64,000 nucleotides of DNA from Ascoidea asiatica (Eukaryota > Ascomycota > Saccharomycetes > Ascoideales > Ascoideaceae), in NCBI GenBank assembly GCA_001600695.1, contig BCKQ01000006.1, positions 1-64,000 of the forward strand. Reading direction: 5' to 3'. Below are positions 10,464 through 20,970 of this stretch, one piece after another. The translations under genes were made by a program, and so were the position numbers. Each line of letters begins with the position of its first letter. Positions within the stretch are counted from its first letter, which is position 1. The notes beneath the pieces were generated by a model. It had not been told where the DNA came from. It was given only the letters and a program-made list of their open reading frames with translations, and ran no database searches.

Positions 10464-10720
10464 TTATCCTTTAGCATAGAGTTTATACTGTTCTGCAGGA
10501 GATCCGCAATTTCGGTCTCGTTTTTTCCTTGGCAAATTTCCAGCAGGGTCCAAAAAGCGGTTATATTCACAAAAACGTTTCTGCATGCACAGTAGCTTAT
10601 ATTTTATGCCGGTTCCCGGATTAAGCCTCGAATTTCCAAGAGGCTTCGACTTCCGAAAGTGTCCGGTTAAGGTTTTCTCTGTTCTAAAATTCATAGCCAC
10701 TTCAACCATAAAATAGATCC
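10464..10720. other. GC-richer island, possible structured RNA or foreign segment
   Basis: Base composition is clearly richer in G and C than the flanks. A hairpin with a 7-bp stem (AAGCCTC 10623-10629, GAGGCTT 10640-10646) and a 10-base loop lies in it. A frame of 81 codons on the minus strand is probably an effect of composition. I could not match it to a known RNA. Confidence 0.4.
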
Positions 10721-11242
10721 AAAATGTCCCTTCTTTGAAACCACTAGAATATTCAAAACGATTATTGAACTGGAATTGAATGTGCTAAGAAACAACAAGG
10801 TGCCGTTGAAAGCTTTCTTCACCTTGCCTCCTTATTGTAGGATTTTTTGAATGCAATTACTTTCATCATTTTATAAGACAAAAAAAAAGCTTTTCAGTTA
10901 CTTTTAATTGAATTGAATAATAATAAATTCATTTTTGACTGAAAATATAGAACTATTATTTCAATATTCCGAAAAAATGAATAAATAATGTATAAGTAGT
11001 AACAGCCCCTTTGATATTTCTATTGGTAAGCATATAAAAATTATTCAAAAAAAATGAAGTTAATTCGCAATTATAATTAACTCTGAAATATAAATAGTAT
11101 AAATATTCTGTTTCTCAAACCATCATATATCGACTTAAATATTATAATATTGATTATATATATATATCAATCAATTGAGAAAAAGAAAATAATAAAAACA
11201 ATAAATACTTTTAGAATAATCAATTAATTAGATAAGATCAAA
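10721..11242. other. Upstream region of the RBR gene at 11243
   Basis: AT-rich, with a TATATATATA tract at 11157-11166 about 80 bp before the start codon that may act as a TATA element. No gene seen. Confidence 0.45.
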
Positions 11243-12826
11243 ATGTCTTTAGATTCTGTTTTACCACATTATTCAGAAAATTTTCCATTATCTGAAATTG
11301 CAAATTCAAATATTACAAATATACCTAGGGAAAATAATCCAAGATATAAAAATTTATGTGAAAAGGATGTATTAGATGAAATTGAAAATAAAAAATTAGA
11401 ATTGAATAAATTTTTAAAATTTGAGGAAAATGATTTAGATTCTATAGAATTGCTTTTATATTCATTCAATTTCAATTCGGATCTAACTATAAAAGAAATT
11501 AATAATTTAAATGATATACAAAAACTAGAATCAAAGCCAGAAGATAATAAAGATAATGAAATTGAATTACTCAAAAGCCATCAAAAGTTTTTTGTATCAT
11601 ATGGTATAATTCCAGATTATAATCAATCAAACTCAAAAATTGATTTAGGAAAAAGTAATTTCAATGATATAAATATAATAAATCACAAAGAATGTACAAT
11701 TTGTTTTGAAGAATATGAAAATTCAATGGATTTTGTATCATTAAAATGTAATCATAAATATTGTTATAGTTGCTACTATGAATATATTAAAACTTTATTT
11801 CAAAATAATTTAAATCCAATCATTTTATTAAAGTGTTTAAATCCATATTGTAAATTAAAATTTAATAAAAATCAATTAATTAAACTTTTTGAAAATAAAA
11901 AATTTTTTTTTAAAAATGATGCTAATGAAGTTGAAAAGATCAAAAAACTAAATGATTTAATCACAAATAGTTATAATAAAAAACTAATTGAGTTTTATAT
12001 AACTTCCTTGAATTCAAATATAAAATATTGTCCATATCCTGATTGTAATAAGTTTTTAAAATATCATAATTATAATTCAATACTAGAAAATAATGAATCA
12101 AATTTAAATTCCCAAAATGAATTTATTGTCAAATGCCTTAATAATCATCAATTTTGTTTTAATTGTAATTCAATTTCAAATCTTGAAAATAAATCAAATT
12201 TATCATGTTGTTTACCAAACAAAAATGTTGATATCAATTTCCTAAAATCTTTACATTATAAAAGTAAATTTTGTAAACCTTGTCCATATTGTGCAAAATT
12301 AATTGAAAAAAATAGAGGTTGTGATATAATAGCTTGTGTATCATGTAAGGGAAAATTTGGATGGTCAAAACAAGCTTATTTCGAAATTCCTAATGAATAC
12401 AAAGAAGTTTATCTAAATTATTTTACTAAACCGGAAAATAGGATGACTTATCCAAATCATAATGAACGAACTAGAAGTGCAAGATATATTGAAAATTTTT
12501 ATCTTCTCCTAGGCTTGGCAATGATATTAGGACTTGCAGGTATTTGTTCTATGATTCCTACATTATATTGGTATGGAATCGAAAAAAATAAAATAAGTTT
12601 AATTGCTTTTATAAGTTCTGCAGAATTATCTTTAACTTTTTTGGGTTTCCAATCATGTAGTATGAATCATGGTAATTGTTTCTATTTTTTAATTTTGTTT
12701 TCCAAGATTTCAAGTTCTATTATTTGTGGAATTTATCATTCACCTTTATGGGCATTAATACTCTCTGTTATTCAAACAAGTTTTTTAATTCTGGCAAAAA
12801 TATACATATCTTATTTTCAACATTAA
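11243..12826 (+). CDS. Membrane-anchored Ariadne-like RBR protein, compact form
   Basis: This 527-residue paralogue of the protein at 4908-6860 lacks the long Asn-rich IBR insert. UBA-like segment about 40-95; RING1 C151, C154, C169, H171, C174, C177, C198, C203; IBR C263, C268, C298, C305, C308 and C322/323; RING2 C347, C350, C360, C365 and C368. C360 matches the catalytic Cys, but the His that normally follows it by two residues is Ile, and the terminal F-C-W-x-C reads F-G-W-S-K (372-376). Four hydrophobic segments lie in about 410-525. The gene ends 175 bp before the right repeat arm. It may be a transfer-competent but altered E3, or a pseudo-ligase. Confidence 0.82.
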   Translation: MSLDSVLPHYSENFPLSEIANSNITNIPRENNPRYKNLCEKDVLDEIENKKLELNKFLKFEENDLDSIELLLYSFNFNSDLTIKEINNLNDIQKLESKPEDNKDNEIELLKSHQKFFVSYGIIPDYNQSNSKIDLGKSNFNDINIINHKECTICFEEYENSMDFVSLKCNHKYCYSCYYEYIKTLFQNNLNPIILLKCLNPYCKLKFNKNQLIKLFENKKFFFKNDANEVEKIKKLNDLITNSYNKKLIEFYITSLNSNIKYCPYPDCNKFLKYHNYNSILENNESNLNSQNEFIVKCLNNHQFCFNCNSISNLENKSNLSCCLPNKNVDINFLKSLHYKSKFCKPCPYCAKLIEKNRGCDIIACVSCKGKFGWSKQAYFEIPNEYKEVYLNYFTKPENRMTYPNHNERTRSARYIENFYLLLGLAMILGLAGICSMIPTLYWYGIEKNKISLIAFISSAELSLTFLGFQSCSMNHGNCFYFLILFSKISSSIICGIYHSPLWALILSVIQTSFLILAKIYISYFQH

Positions 12827-13306
12827 GTTTCTACTTGATAACTCAACCCTATATTTTACCCTATTATTATTTTAAATATTTCTTTTTGTTTCTAATACAC
12901 TTTTTTAACCTTGATAAATTCCTAGACACTTAAATTAGTTCCCAGTGGTGCGATTGATCTTGGGTTATCAGACCTAAAAATAAGATTAGTAATGCCAAAT
13001 TAAGTTATAAACAGAATGTCAGACTCCATCAACCACCAACAAAGTGTCTGGCTTTCTCAATAAAATAGTAAAACAAGTATAATTCAACGAAACTCTTTAT
13101 TTGAATAAAATTTAAATTAAAATACAGGAATTTCATTTCATCCTCCATTTCATCTTTACATTCATCTTTACATTCATCTTTACATTCAGAAAAATCAAAA
13201 ATCGTAAGTTTTACCAGACTCCGATTACCATTTCGAACATAGGTTTGAATAAAATCACCCAAATTTACATAACCTCATAAACAAAAATATACTCTTCATT
13301 CATAAA

Positions 13307-14089
13307 TCATACACCATGACTTATCAACTTGTCAAGCAATATAAGAAATTCATCTTGCTTTATGGGCTTATTGGAAAATCTTAGTCTTTCATACAACAGA
13401 ATAAGCTCTTCCGCTTTCTGACCATTATCGTCATTACAGCCATTATGACTAGTATGATTATTGGAATTACTGAGATTATTGTGTTTATCACTTATCATTT
13501 CTCGGAATGACATTTTAACTCCATTGATATCCACCACTTTACTCTCGGCCATTGTTTTACCAATGGAAATAAGAACTTCCTCGTATGGTAAACTCGTAGG
13601 TAGCACATCTGATATGATCTCTTTCTCAGATAAACAGATATTGTTGATCACCGGATTACTAAGACCATCATGTTGGATAACACCTCTGGGAGTTTCTTTA
13701 TTATTTCCACTCCTAATATCTTTCTTATCTCTGATCACTGGATTGACAGAGTAATTGTATATTCGTCCACTCTTCACCATTGCTTCCTTTATACTAACCA
13801 ACATATCATGCGGGAGATCGTTTTCTTCCAATGGAATGTATCTCTTGGGAATCTCCTGCAATGTCTTTCTCAAATTGAATAACCTGTAACTGGTCAAGAA
13901 AAGAAAAAACACCACAAACACCACACATGAAATGATTGCAATGAATGTATTGAAGGCAGAGTTGTAGTGGGCAGCTTTGACTCTAATTATAATATCCAAT
14001 GGAGCTACAGTGCAAAAGGCAATGAAGATGATGAATCCCACCACCGAGGCTCCTCTATAAACAACCAATGCAATCTGTCCCATTGCCAT
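13307..14089 (-). CDS. DLT1: Dlt1-like membrane protein, right copy
   Basis: The protein is identical to that of 3074-3856 (260 residues, two N-terminal membrane helices near 8-32 and 47-68, hydrophilic Asn/Ser-rich tail). It lies in the right repeat arm, on the minus strand, 310 bp downstream of GAB1, as in the left arm. Having two identical intact copies in divergent orientation around the RBR cluster implies recent duplication, conversion, or one locus assembled twice. Confidence 0.85.
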   Translation of the reverse strand: MAMGQIALVVYRGASVVGFIIFIAFCTVAPLDIIIRVKAAHYNSAFNTFIAIISCVVFVVFFLFLTSYRLFNLRKTLQEIPKRYIPLEENDLPHDMLVSIKEAMVKSGRIYNYSVNPVIRDKKDIRSGNNKETPRGVIQHDGLSNPVINNICLSEKEIISDVLPTSLPYEEVLISIGKTMAESKVVDINGVKMSFREMISDKHNNLSNSNNHTSHNGCNDDNGQKAEELILLYERLRFSNKPIKQDEFLILLDKLISHGV

Positions 14090-14399
14090 TTTGATGAATG
14101 ACTCTTATTCTAAATCTTGTTACTGTTCTTTCTCTTCTTTATCCATTGTCATTCAATTGATCATTTCATTACCTACTAGTACCGGTAGCAGACTCATTCA
14201 CCACTTGCATTTATCGCTTTTCTCAGCTTCAATTTGCAATGCTCGATAAGCAAAAGCAAGAGCAGCACCGCAAACACGGTCTCTATTCGGATATCGTTCA
14301 AAATAAAGAATATATGAAACACGATAACTTGCCTACTCTACAATAATCATTATATTTGTTTCTATTTCTACTTCTATTTCTATGAAAATTATCTAGGTA

Positions 14400-15737
14400 C
14401 TATATCAATGTCAAACTAAGTTTATTCAAATTCAATTCACCTGATGTGTTTTTCTTGGAAGACGAATATTCAATAGCTAAGAAACTCCATATTGAATCAG
14501 TCAACAATTTACCAAACCCAATTGCAAAAACCAAATTGATTGCATAAAAGAAATTCGAATTACCACTTCCACTGTAAATCCATAAATAATAAAAAATCGG
14601 ACTTAAAATAACAGAATGTAAAATAATAAGAATTGAAAAAATAGGAAATTTCAAAAATTTGATCAAATTCTCCAAATTTAATATTAGAATTACTATTAGA
14701 TTTAAAATAAAACTAAAATCATTTAATGAAGGATATGATTTAGTTAAATTGATTAATCCTAGATTGATGACCATTGAAAATAAACCAGCTGGAATTGAAC
14801 CTGAATTGATATTATGAAATCTAATTGTCAATGGAATCACAAATATCAAATTGAATATGTTGAATACACCAATGTAGAAATCATTGAAGAATTCAAAAAT
14901 CTCAGTGAAGAAATACCACCATAGACCAATATTGGGTTGATTTTTTCTGAAAAAGATTATGGTACCATAAGTGGAGTCAATAAAGTTCCAGTTACTATCA
15001 TTCAAGTAATATGAATAATATAATAAGGATAGTATTGTTGCAGTGAAATAAAAACATATTTTACATACCAAAGCCAAATTCAGCTTCAGCTTCCCGGATT
15101 TATTCAGCTTCCTGGATTCATTCAAATTCAAACATATGGATATTAATGGAATCACCAAAAACAATGGATAATATGATAAGTATGAGCTTATGCCTAGTGA
15201 AATTGAAGCCAATATTGGAGACTTTAGAATAATTATTGAATATATTGAGGTTGTGATGAATAGATTGGAGAATATTATTGTAGATTTGGATAACAAACAT
15301 AGTATACTCAAGGGATTCAAACTCAAAAACAATATCAAGATTAAATTTGATCGGGATTTATTGTTCTTCTTATTCTTGTTGGAACTCGTCTGAAAATAAT
15401 CATTTAACTGGAGTAATTGAGATATTATTATGAAATCAGACAAACAGTAGATAAAGTTTATGAATAGGAAGTTGTAATTGGATGTAGATGAGTAGAAAAG
15501 TTTCATGAAATGAAGCAATATGGGAGTGTTATGGACATTTCCTCCATTGTATATATCAATTGAGGAATCATAGTTGTTGTAGGTGGAAAGTAGAAATAAT
15601 CCCTCTTGAAGAGATTTGAAACTTGTGACAGGTGTTGAGAACTCCACCAACTTGTCTAGAAAATTATGGGAAAAGTCATTTAAGGAATTGAGAAGAATGA
15701 GTTTGAATACTGAAGCAGCTATGGGTATCATAAACAT
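14400..15737 (-). CDS. GAB1: GPI transamidase subunit Gab1 (PIG-U), right copy
   Basis: The product is identical over 445 residues to that of 1426-2763: a multipass ER subunit of the GPI transamidase with the PIG-U motifs near residues 180-200 and 280-295. GAB1 is essential and single copy in S. cerevisiae, so two perfect copies 11.6 kb apart are unusual. The start is the mirror of the left copy, with the same ACC-ATG context. Confidence 0.93.
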   Translation of the reverse strand: MFMIPIAASVFKLILLNSLNDFSHNFLDKLVEFSTPVTSFKSLQEGLFLLSTYNNYDSSIDIYNGGNVHNTPILLHFMKLFYSSTSNYNFLFINFIYCLSDFIIISQLLQLNDYFQTSSNKNKKNNKSRSNLILILFLSLNPLSILCLLSKSTIIFSNLFITTSIYSIIILKSPILASISLGISSYLSYYPLFLVIPLISICLNLNESRKLNKSGKLKLNLALVCKICFYFTATILSLLYYSYYLNDSNWNFIDSTYGTIIFFRKNQPNIGLWWYFFTEIFEFFNDFYIGVFNIFNLIFVIPLTIRFHNINSGSIPAGLFSMVINLGLINLTKSYPSLNDFSFILNLIVILILNLENLIKFLKFPIFSILIILHSVILSPIFYYLWIYSGSGNSNFFYAINLVFAIGFGKLLTDSIWSFLAIEYSSSKKNTSGELNLNKLSLTLI

Positions 15738-16345
15738 GGTGGTTATTTGATGAGATTGTCTTTATGTAAATGGTATTTTTTCTATTTCCAGGTCCTTTAC
15801 AAGGTTCAATGGTGATAAAGATGCAATTGGAGATTCAGAACCATTTTCTTTTCAGCTGGCTTTTAAGACTTATCCACAGTTGATTGGGCGGTGTGGCAAA
15901 ACATGGCGTATTGTTTTTTTTTTTTAGTTTCGTTTTTGTATCCAACTTCACGGGTCTCCTTCTGTGCTTGTCCATTTTGCATTTGTGTTTATTTGTGTTT
16001 ATTTATGTTGTTCAGGGATTAAGGTTTAGCTTGCTTTGCTCCTTTGTTTAAGTTAGAGCTTTCCTCATGGCTAGCTTTAACTATTGATGGTAACATTATT
16101 ATAATGTGTGTTATATTCATTCAATTCAAGCTTGCAACTGCTAATATTCAATTGATTATAAAAGATACTGTTAATACAAAGATAAATATGAAATGTGCTT
16201 TTTTTTCTCGAAGATTTCAGATTTTTCCTTTCAGTTAATATTCTCAAACTTCTAATGTTCTATATTAATAACATATAGTATTACTTTAAATACTTTTTTT
16301 TTTATATATTAACCACTTTAATCTATTTTAACTATTTTTTCAACA

Positions 16346-17990
16346 ATGTCATCAACAGCAAAAAAATTTCCTTTAAAATCAACGAAGGAACCTATCTAAA
16401 ATGTTTCGAGCATTCCTCAACCTAATTATAAAAATATGACTGAAGAAGATGTAATAAATGAAATTAATTCAAAAATATTAAACCTAAATGAAACTTTAAA
16501 ATTTGGAAAATCTAATATTTATTTGCTTCAATTATTATTCTATAAATATAATTTTAATTCTAATAAAATTATTGATGATTTGAATCATTTATATGCTGAA
16601 GATGAGAATAATTTTGAAACTAATCATCTTATTATAAACAAATATTGTATTGAAAATGGTATAATCCCAAATAAATCTAAGTCAACTAAAATTAATGACA
16701 TGGAGCTTAAAGAGACAAACAAAAATGAATGTCAAATTTGTTTTGAGAACAACTTGAAGGATATTGATTTGATTGGTTTAAAATGTAATCATGAATATTG
16801 TTATAAATGCTATAGTCATTATATTATAAATATATTTAAAAATAATTTAAATCCTATTAATTCTCTAGTTTGTATTGAACCTGGATGTCTTTTAAGGTTC
16901 AATAAAAAAGATATTATTGAATTATTCAAAAATCATAAAAAATTATATTTAAATTCAAAGAATGGGTTTTTTCAATTAAATACTATTATTCAAAAAGAAT
17001 ATCCAAAAAAACTCATTGAGTTTTATATAAATTCTACACTTTCAGATATTAAACCATGTCAAAATCCTATTTGTGATAATAAATATATAAAATATTTTAA
17101 TTTTCATGAAATTCAAAATAATATCAATAAAAATACTAATAAATATAATACTATTACTAAAANAAATGAAAAAACTAAAGNNAATAAGAATAAAAATAAA
17201 AAAATTCAAAAATTTCATTCAAATATATTTACTGTTAACTGTTCTAAAAATCATCANTTTTGTTTTAATTGTAATCAAATATCTTCTATATCAAATGATT
17301 CAAATCAAAAATGTTGTCAATCTATTAGGAAATTATCACCTGGATTTTTAAATTCTCTGAGATATAAACATTTATTTTGTAAACCATGCCCATCATGCAA
17401 AAGATTAATTGAAAAAAATAAAGGATGCGCTCATATGAGATGTACTTTTTGTCGAACTTCTTTTCAATGGGATAGAGAAAAATATTTTGAAATTCCAGAT
17501 ATTTTTAAACATGCTTATGATTTACATTTTTCAATTGAAGAAAAATAGAATTGTTTATCAAACCTATAATGAATATATAGATACAAATCAAATTTATAGA
17601 CAAAATAGAGAAACTCTTCCATTTCGTCCAAGTTTACAAATTTCAAGTTTCTTCAACAGATTTTTATGTTTTATATGTACTCTTCTTATATTTTTTACTA
17701 TGGTTTGGATGTATAAAGAAATGGGAATTTATGAATTTATTTATGCAATTACTATTTGTGATATTATTTTTGTTTGTTTTACTTTCAGATCATTATATTT
17801 GGGGTTTGTATATCTTCTAGCATTCAAATGGGTTTTTTCAATTATTTATCTTATCACTTTGCGTTCTTTTGATTCCAATATGCCTCCTAATCATATAATT
17901 ATTCCAGCTCTTCAGACTTTTTTTCTTCCCTTTGTATTTGTTATATATATTCAAATAGGACACCATGGAGTAATTCATTTCAGTGATTAA
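16346..17990 (+). pseudogene. RBR (Ariadne-like) gene broken by a stop and a frameshift
   Basis: The presumed original ATG is at 16346; codon 18 is TAA (16397-16399). An in-frame ATG at 16436 opens a 370-codon frame with UBA-like segment, RING1 (C99, C102, C117, H119, C122, C125, C146, C151), IBR and RING2 (C318, C321, C331, C336, C339; then F-Q-W-D-R). It stops at 17546-17548 within an A-rich run. A frame shifted by one base (from 17487, useful from about 17546) continues with the membrane segments found in the paralogues and ends at 17990. One surplus A in the A5 run (17541-17545) would explain the shift. Ambiguous bases (17163, 17181-17182, 17257) fall inside the gene, so sequencing or assembly error is possible. 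Programmed frameshifting cannot be excluded. Confidence 0.8.
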
Positions 17991-18096
17991 CAAGAAATGG
18001 CAATTTAGACCCAATATATTAATTGTTTTTAAGCATACCTACTTGTAGTCAGCCTTGAGGTGTCACAGTTACGGTTTCAGCCTTTTAAATTGCTTT

Positions 18097-18168
18097 AGCG
18101 CCGTGGCGCAGTGGAAGCGCATAGGGCTCATAACCCTAGGGTCCTTGGATCGAAACCAAGCGGCGCTA
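18097..18168 (+). tRNA. Initiator tRNA-Met (CAU), copy 1
   Basis: 72 nt; folds as a full cloverleaf and is nearly the same as the S. cerevisiae initiator: A1-U72 end pair, anticodon CAU in a loop closed by GGG/CCC pairs, and a T loop starting AUCG instead of TTCG, the mark of eukaryotic initiators. No intron. A T8 tract just after the gene (18171-18178) is a good Pol III terminator. It is identical to the gene at 26252-26323. Confidence 0.97.
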
Positions 18169-18473
18169 TATTTTTTTTATTGTTTTTGTTTTTTTTTTAA
18201 TTTTTTTAATCGAGGTAGGCCGGATCTGCCTTATTGCCATTTCTGTAATAATCTTCGGGGGTGCTTCGCATTTCTACTGTATCAGTATAAAATAAAATAA
18301 AGGTGTATTATAACAAATAATCATTATATAGGAATATGAACAGTTTTATACCTTTTAGAATAGATAAACAATAGAATCAACTGAAAAACTTATTTCAAGA
18401 ATATGAAATTATAAAAGTTCATGTTAAAGCAAAAAAATGAGAATTATTCAATTGAAATCAAATTGTAATCAAA
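18169..18473. other. tRNA terminator and BET2 upstream region
   Basis: It starts with the poly-T terminator of the tRNA gene and contains further T runs and a GC-richer patch at 18210-18275. The rest is AT-rich promoter for BET2. No gene seen. Confidence 0.5.
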
Positions 18474-19532
18474 ATGAGTGTTAGTGATTTAAAAATAATG
18501 GCAGATTTAAATATTATTGAAGGTTCAAATTTAAAATTAATGAAAGATAAACATATAAATTATGTGATAAATTTAAATAAAACTGATAAATCTTATTCAT
18601 ATTGGTTAACTGAACATTTAAGAATGAATGGACTTTATTGGGGTTTAATGACTTTATATTTATTAAATTCAATAGAATCTTTAGATAAAAATGAAATAAT
18701 AAAATTTGTAATGTTATGTTATGATGATAAAAATGGTGGATTTTCTTCTTTTCCAAAACATGATTCACATTTATTATCAACTTTATCTGCAATTCAAATC
18801 TTATCAATTTTAAATTCAATTGATATTATAAAAAATGATAAAATAAGATATTTGAAATTAATAAAATTTATTAAAGATTTACAAAATGATGATGGTAGTT
18901 TTAATGGTGATAAATTTGGTGAAATTGATACAAGATTTATTTATAATGCAATTTCTTCATTATCTATATTAGGTGAATTAGAAAATTCAATAATTGAAAA
19001 ATCTGTTAATTTTATAAAAAATTGTCAAAATTTTGATGGTGGTTTTGGTATGTTACCAGGTGCAGAATCTCATGCTGCTCAAGTTTTTACCTGTTTAGGA
19101 ACTTTATCAATTGTAAATAAATTAGATATAATTAATGATCAAAATTCTTTATCGTGGTGGTTAAGTGAAAGACAAGTAAATGATGGTGGTTTAAATGGTA
19201 GACCAGAAAAATTACCTGATAGTTGTTATTCATGGTGGGTTTTATCTTCATTAAAAATGTTAAATAGATTGAATTGGATTAATGATGAAAAATTGATTAA
19301 ATTTATTTTATCATGTCAAGATTTTCAAAATGGTGGTATAAGTGATAGACCTGATAATCAAGTTGATGTTTATCATACTTTATTTTCAATTGCAGGCTTA
19401 AGTTTATTAAATTATCAATTAGATCCAAATGATTTAAATTCAAAATTAAATGAAATTGATCCAATATATTGTATGCCAATAGAAGTAACAAAAAACTTCA
19501 AAAAATGGCCAACGGATTATAAAATAAATTGA
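18474..19532 (+). CDS. BET2: Rab geranylgeranyltransferase beta subunit
   Basis: With Bet4 and the escort protein Mrs6 this enzyme adds geranylgeranyl groups to C-terminal cysteines of Rab GTPases such as Ypt1 and Sec4, allowing membrane binding. The 352-residue protein shows the alpha-alpha barrel repeats of prenyltransferase beta subunits ('DGGF', 'NDDGSF', 'NGGI'). The zinc ligands are visible: Asp249 and Cys251 in 'PDSCYSWW' and His301 in 'VYHTLF'. Length is close to S. cerevisiae Bet2 (325). A second in-frame ATG lies at codon 9; the first is used here because nothing contradicts it. Confidence 0.95.
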   Translation: MSVSDLKIMADLNIIEGSNLKLMKDKHINYVINLNKTDKSYSYWLTEHLRMNGLYWGLMTLYLLNSIESLDKNEIIKFVMLCYDDKNGGFSSFPKHDSHLLSTLSAIQILSILNSIDIIKNDKIRYLKLIKFIKDLQNDDGSFNGDKFGEIDTRFIYNAISSLSILGELENSIIEKSVNFIKNCQNFDGGFGMLPGAESHAAQVFTCLGTLSIVNKLDIINDQNSLSWWLSERQVNDGGLNGRPEKLPDSCYSWWVLSSLKMLNRLNWINDEKLIKFILSCQDFQNGGISDRPDNQVDVYHTLFSIAGLSLLNYQLDPNDLNSKLNEIDPIYCMPIEVTKNFKKWPTDYKIN

Positions 19533-19607
19533 ATTAAAAAAATTATAAAAACTATAAAAAAATATTTATATACATATATATAAAATATTTTTATGTAATT
19601 ATGAAAC

Positions 19608-19739
19608 TTAAGAATCTGTTAGAAAGCTTCTAATTTGGGAATCAATAACAGATTCTCTTTTCTCTGCATATGAATCTTTAATATTCATCGAATCAACATT
19701 AATTTCATCTGGGTCAATAAAGGATTCATTAATAACTTG

Positions 19740-19787
<48 letters not shown>

Positions 19788-20932
19788 ATTGTTATTGTTT
19801 TTGTTATAGTTGGTTTGATTTTCATTACTAATGTGTTGATTAGACAAATCTTGACTTAATTGATTGATTTGATTCAATTGATTAGTTTGATTAATTTGAT
19901 TTAATTGATTGGATTGATTAATTTGAGAATAACCACCATTTGTAGATAATTTAAGAGCTCTATAATTTTCATAAAGTATATCATGAGTAATATCTTTAAA
20001 ATCTTGTAAATGAGAACCAAATAAAACAGTTTTTAAAGCTAAAAAATCAGAATGATCCGGATCTTCAACTTTTACAGTACCCCAAGGGTATTCTCTAACA
20101 TGATAAATTTTTCCATCAATTTCTTTTTCTTCATTACTTGAAACAATTGCAAATGGTAACATTTTTTGTAAAATTAAATTTTCTTCATTATCAATATCAT
20201 TATTAATGTTATTATTATTATTATTATTATTAAAGTTGAAGTTATTATAGTTATAATTATTATTATTATGATTATTATTAACTGGATCATTATCATCAAA
20301 ATAATTTTTAGTAAAATTGAAGAAATTAACATTATTTTCATATAATTGAGAAATAATTTTTTTTTTAAAAGAGATTAATTCAAATTCAGTAAATAAATCA
20401 GCTTTTGAAATTATTGGTAAAATATTTGTAAAAGGTGATAAATTTTTCATAACTTGAATATCTAATTCTTTTAATGGAGAATTTATATTTGAAATTTGAA
20501 TAAAATATAAAAGAACATGAATTCTATTATCAACTAAATTTGGATTTCTTTTAATTCTACATTCTTCTTCTAATTTTAAATCAAATTGATTTTTTAAAAA
20601 AGATAAAATTTTATTTGTACAATTATTATTATTAATATTATCACCAAAACCAGGAGTTAAAATTACATTTAAATTTATTGGAGTTGAATTTTTTTCATTA
20701 ATTTCAAATTGATGAGAAATTATATCCATATTTGAATTATCTATATCAATTTGAAGATTTTTCATTTGTAAATTATTAAAATTTTCATTTTCATTTGATA
20801 ATAAATTTTGATTACATAAATTATTAATAAAAGTTGATTTACCAGTATTATTTCTACCAACTAACATAATATTTAAATTTAAACCCTTTTTAACCATTTT
20901 ACGACGACGTACTTCTTCTGGTGACTTTTTTT
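19608..20932 (-). CDS. Septin, Cdc11-like, 3' exon
   Basis: Septins are GTP-binding proteins that form filaments at the bud neck. The frame from the first ATG (20897) is 429 codons: P-loop 'GRNNTGKS', 'TPGFGD', 'SKADLF', and the septin element 'YPWGTVKVEDPDHSDF' through 'LYENYRALKLS'. The reading frame continues upstream (S-P-E-E-V-R-R-R-K before the Met, matching the basic stretch of Cdc11) to a 3' splice AG at 20925-20926, preceded by a perfect TACTAAC branch site (20964-20970). So the true N-terminus lies in an upstream exon. I could not place that exon with certainty. The C-terminal part is Asn/Gln-rich instead of an obvious coiled coil. Cdc11 or the sporulation septin Spr28 are the nearest types. 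Confidence 0.83.
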
Positions 20933-20970
20933 TTCAAAAAATAAAAAAAAAAAATAGAATTTAGTTAGTA
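20925..20970 (-). promoter_or_regulatory. Intron 3' signals of the septin gene
   Basis: Branch site TACTAAC (minus strand, 20964-20970) and 3' splice AG (20926-20925) about 38 bases apart, typical of yeast introns. No GTATGT, GTAAGT or GTGAGT donor is seen upstream within about 700 bp, so the first exon remains open. Confidence 0.72.

Larger units (their letters stand above)
13002..17162. repeat. Right arm of 4.16-kb inverted repeat
   Basis: This is the mirror copy of 1-4161, separated from it by an 8840-bp spacer. It holds DLT1 and GAB1 on the minus strand and the first two thirds of the broken RBR gene on the plus strand. The first ambiguous base (N, 17163) lies one base outside the mirrored segment. 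The absence of visible divergence, even between genes, points to a recent duplication, active gene conversion or an assembly artefact. Confidence 0.97.

Noticed and set aside
18055-18300. 81-codon frame over the tRNA gene
   Set aside because: It reads through an initiator tRNA and its terminator.
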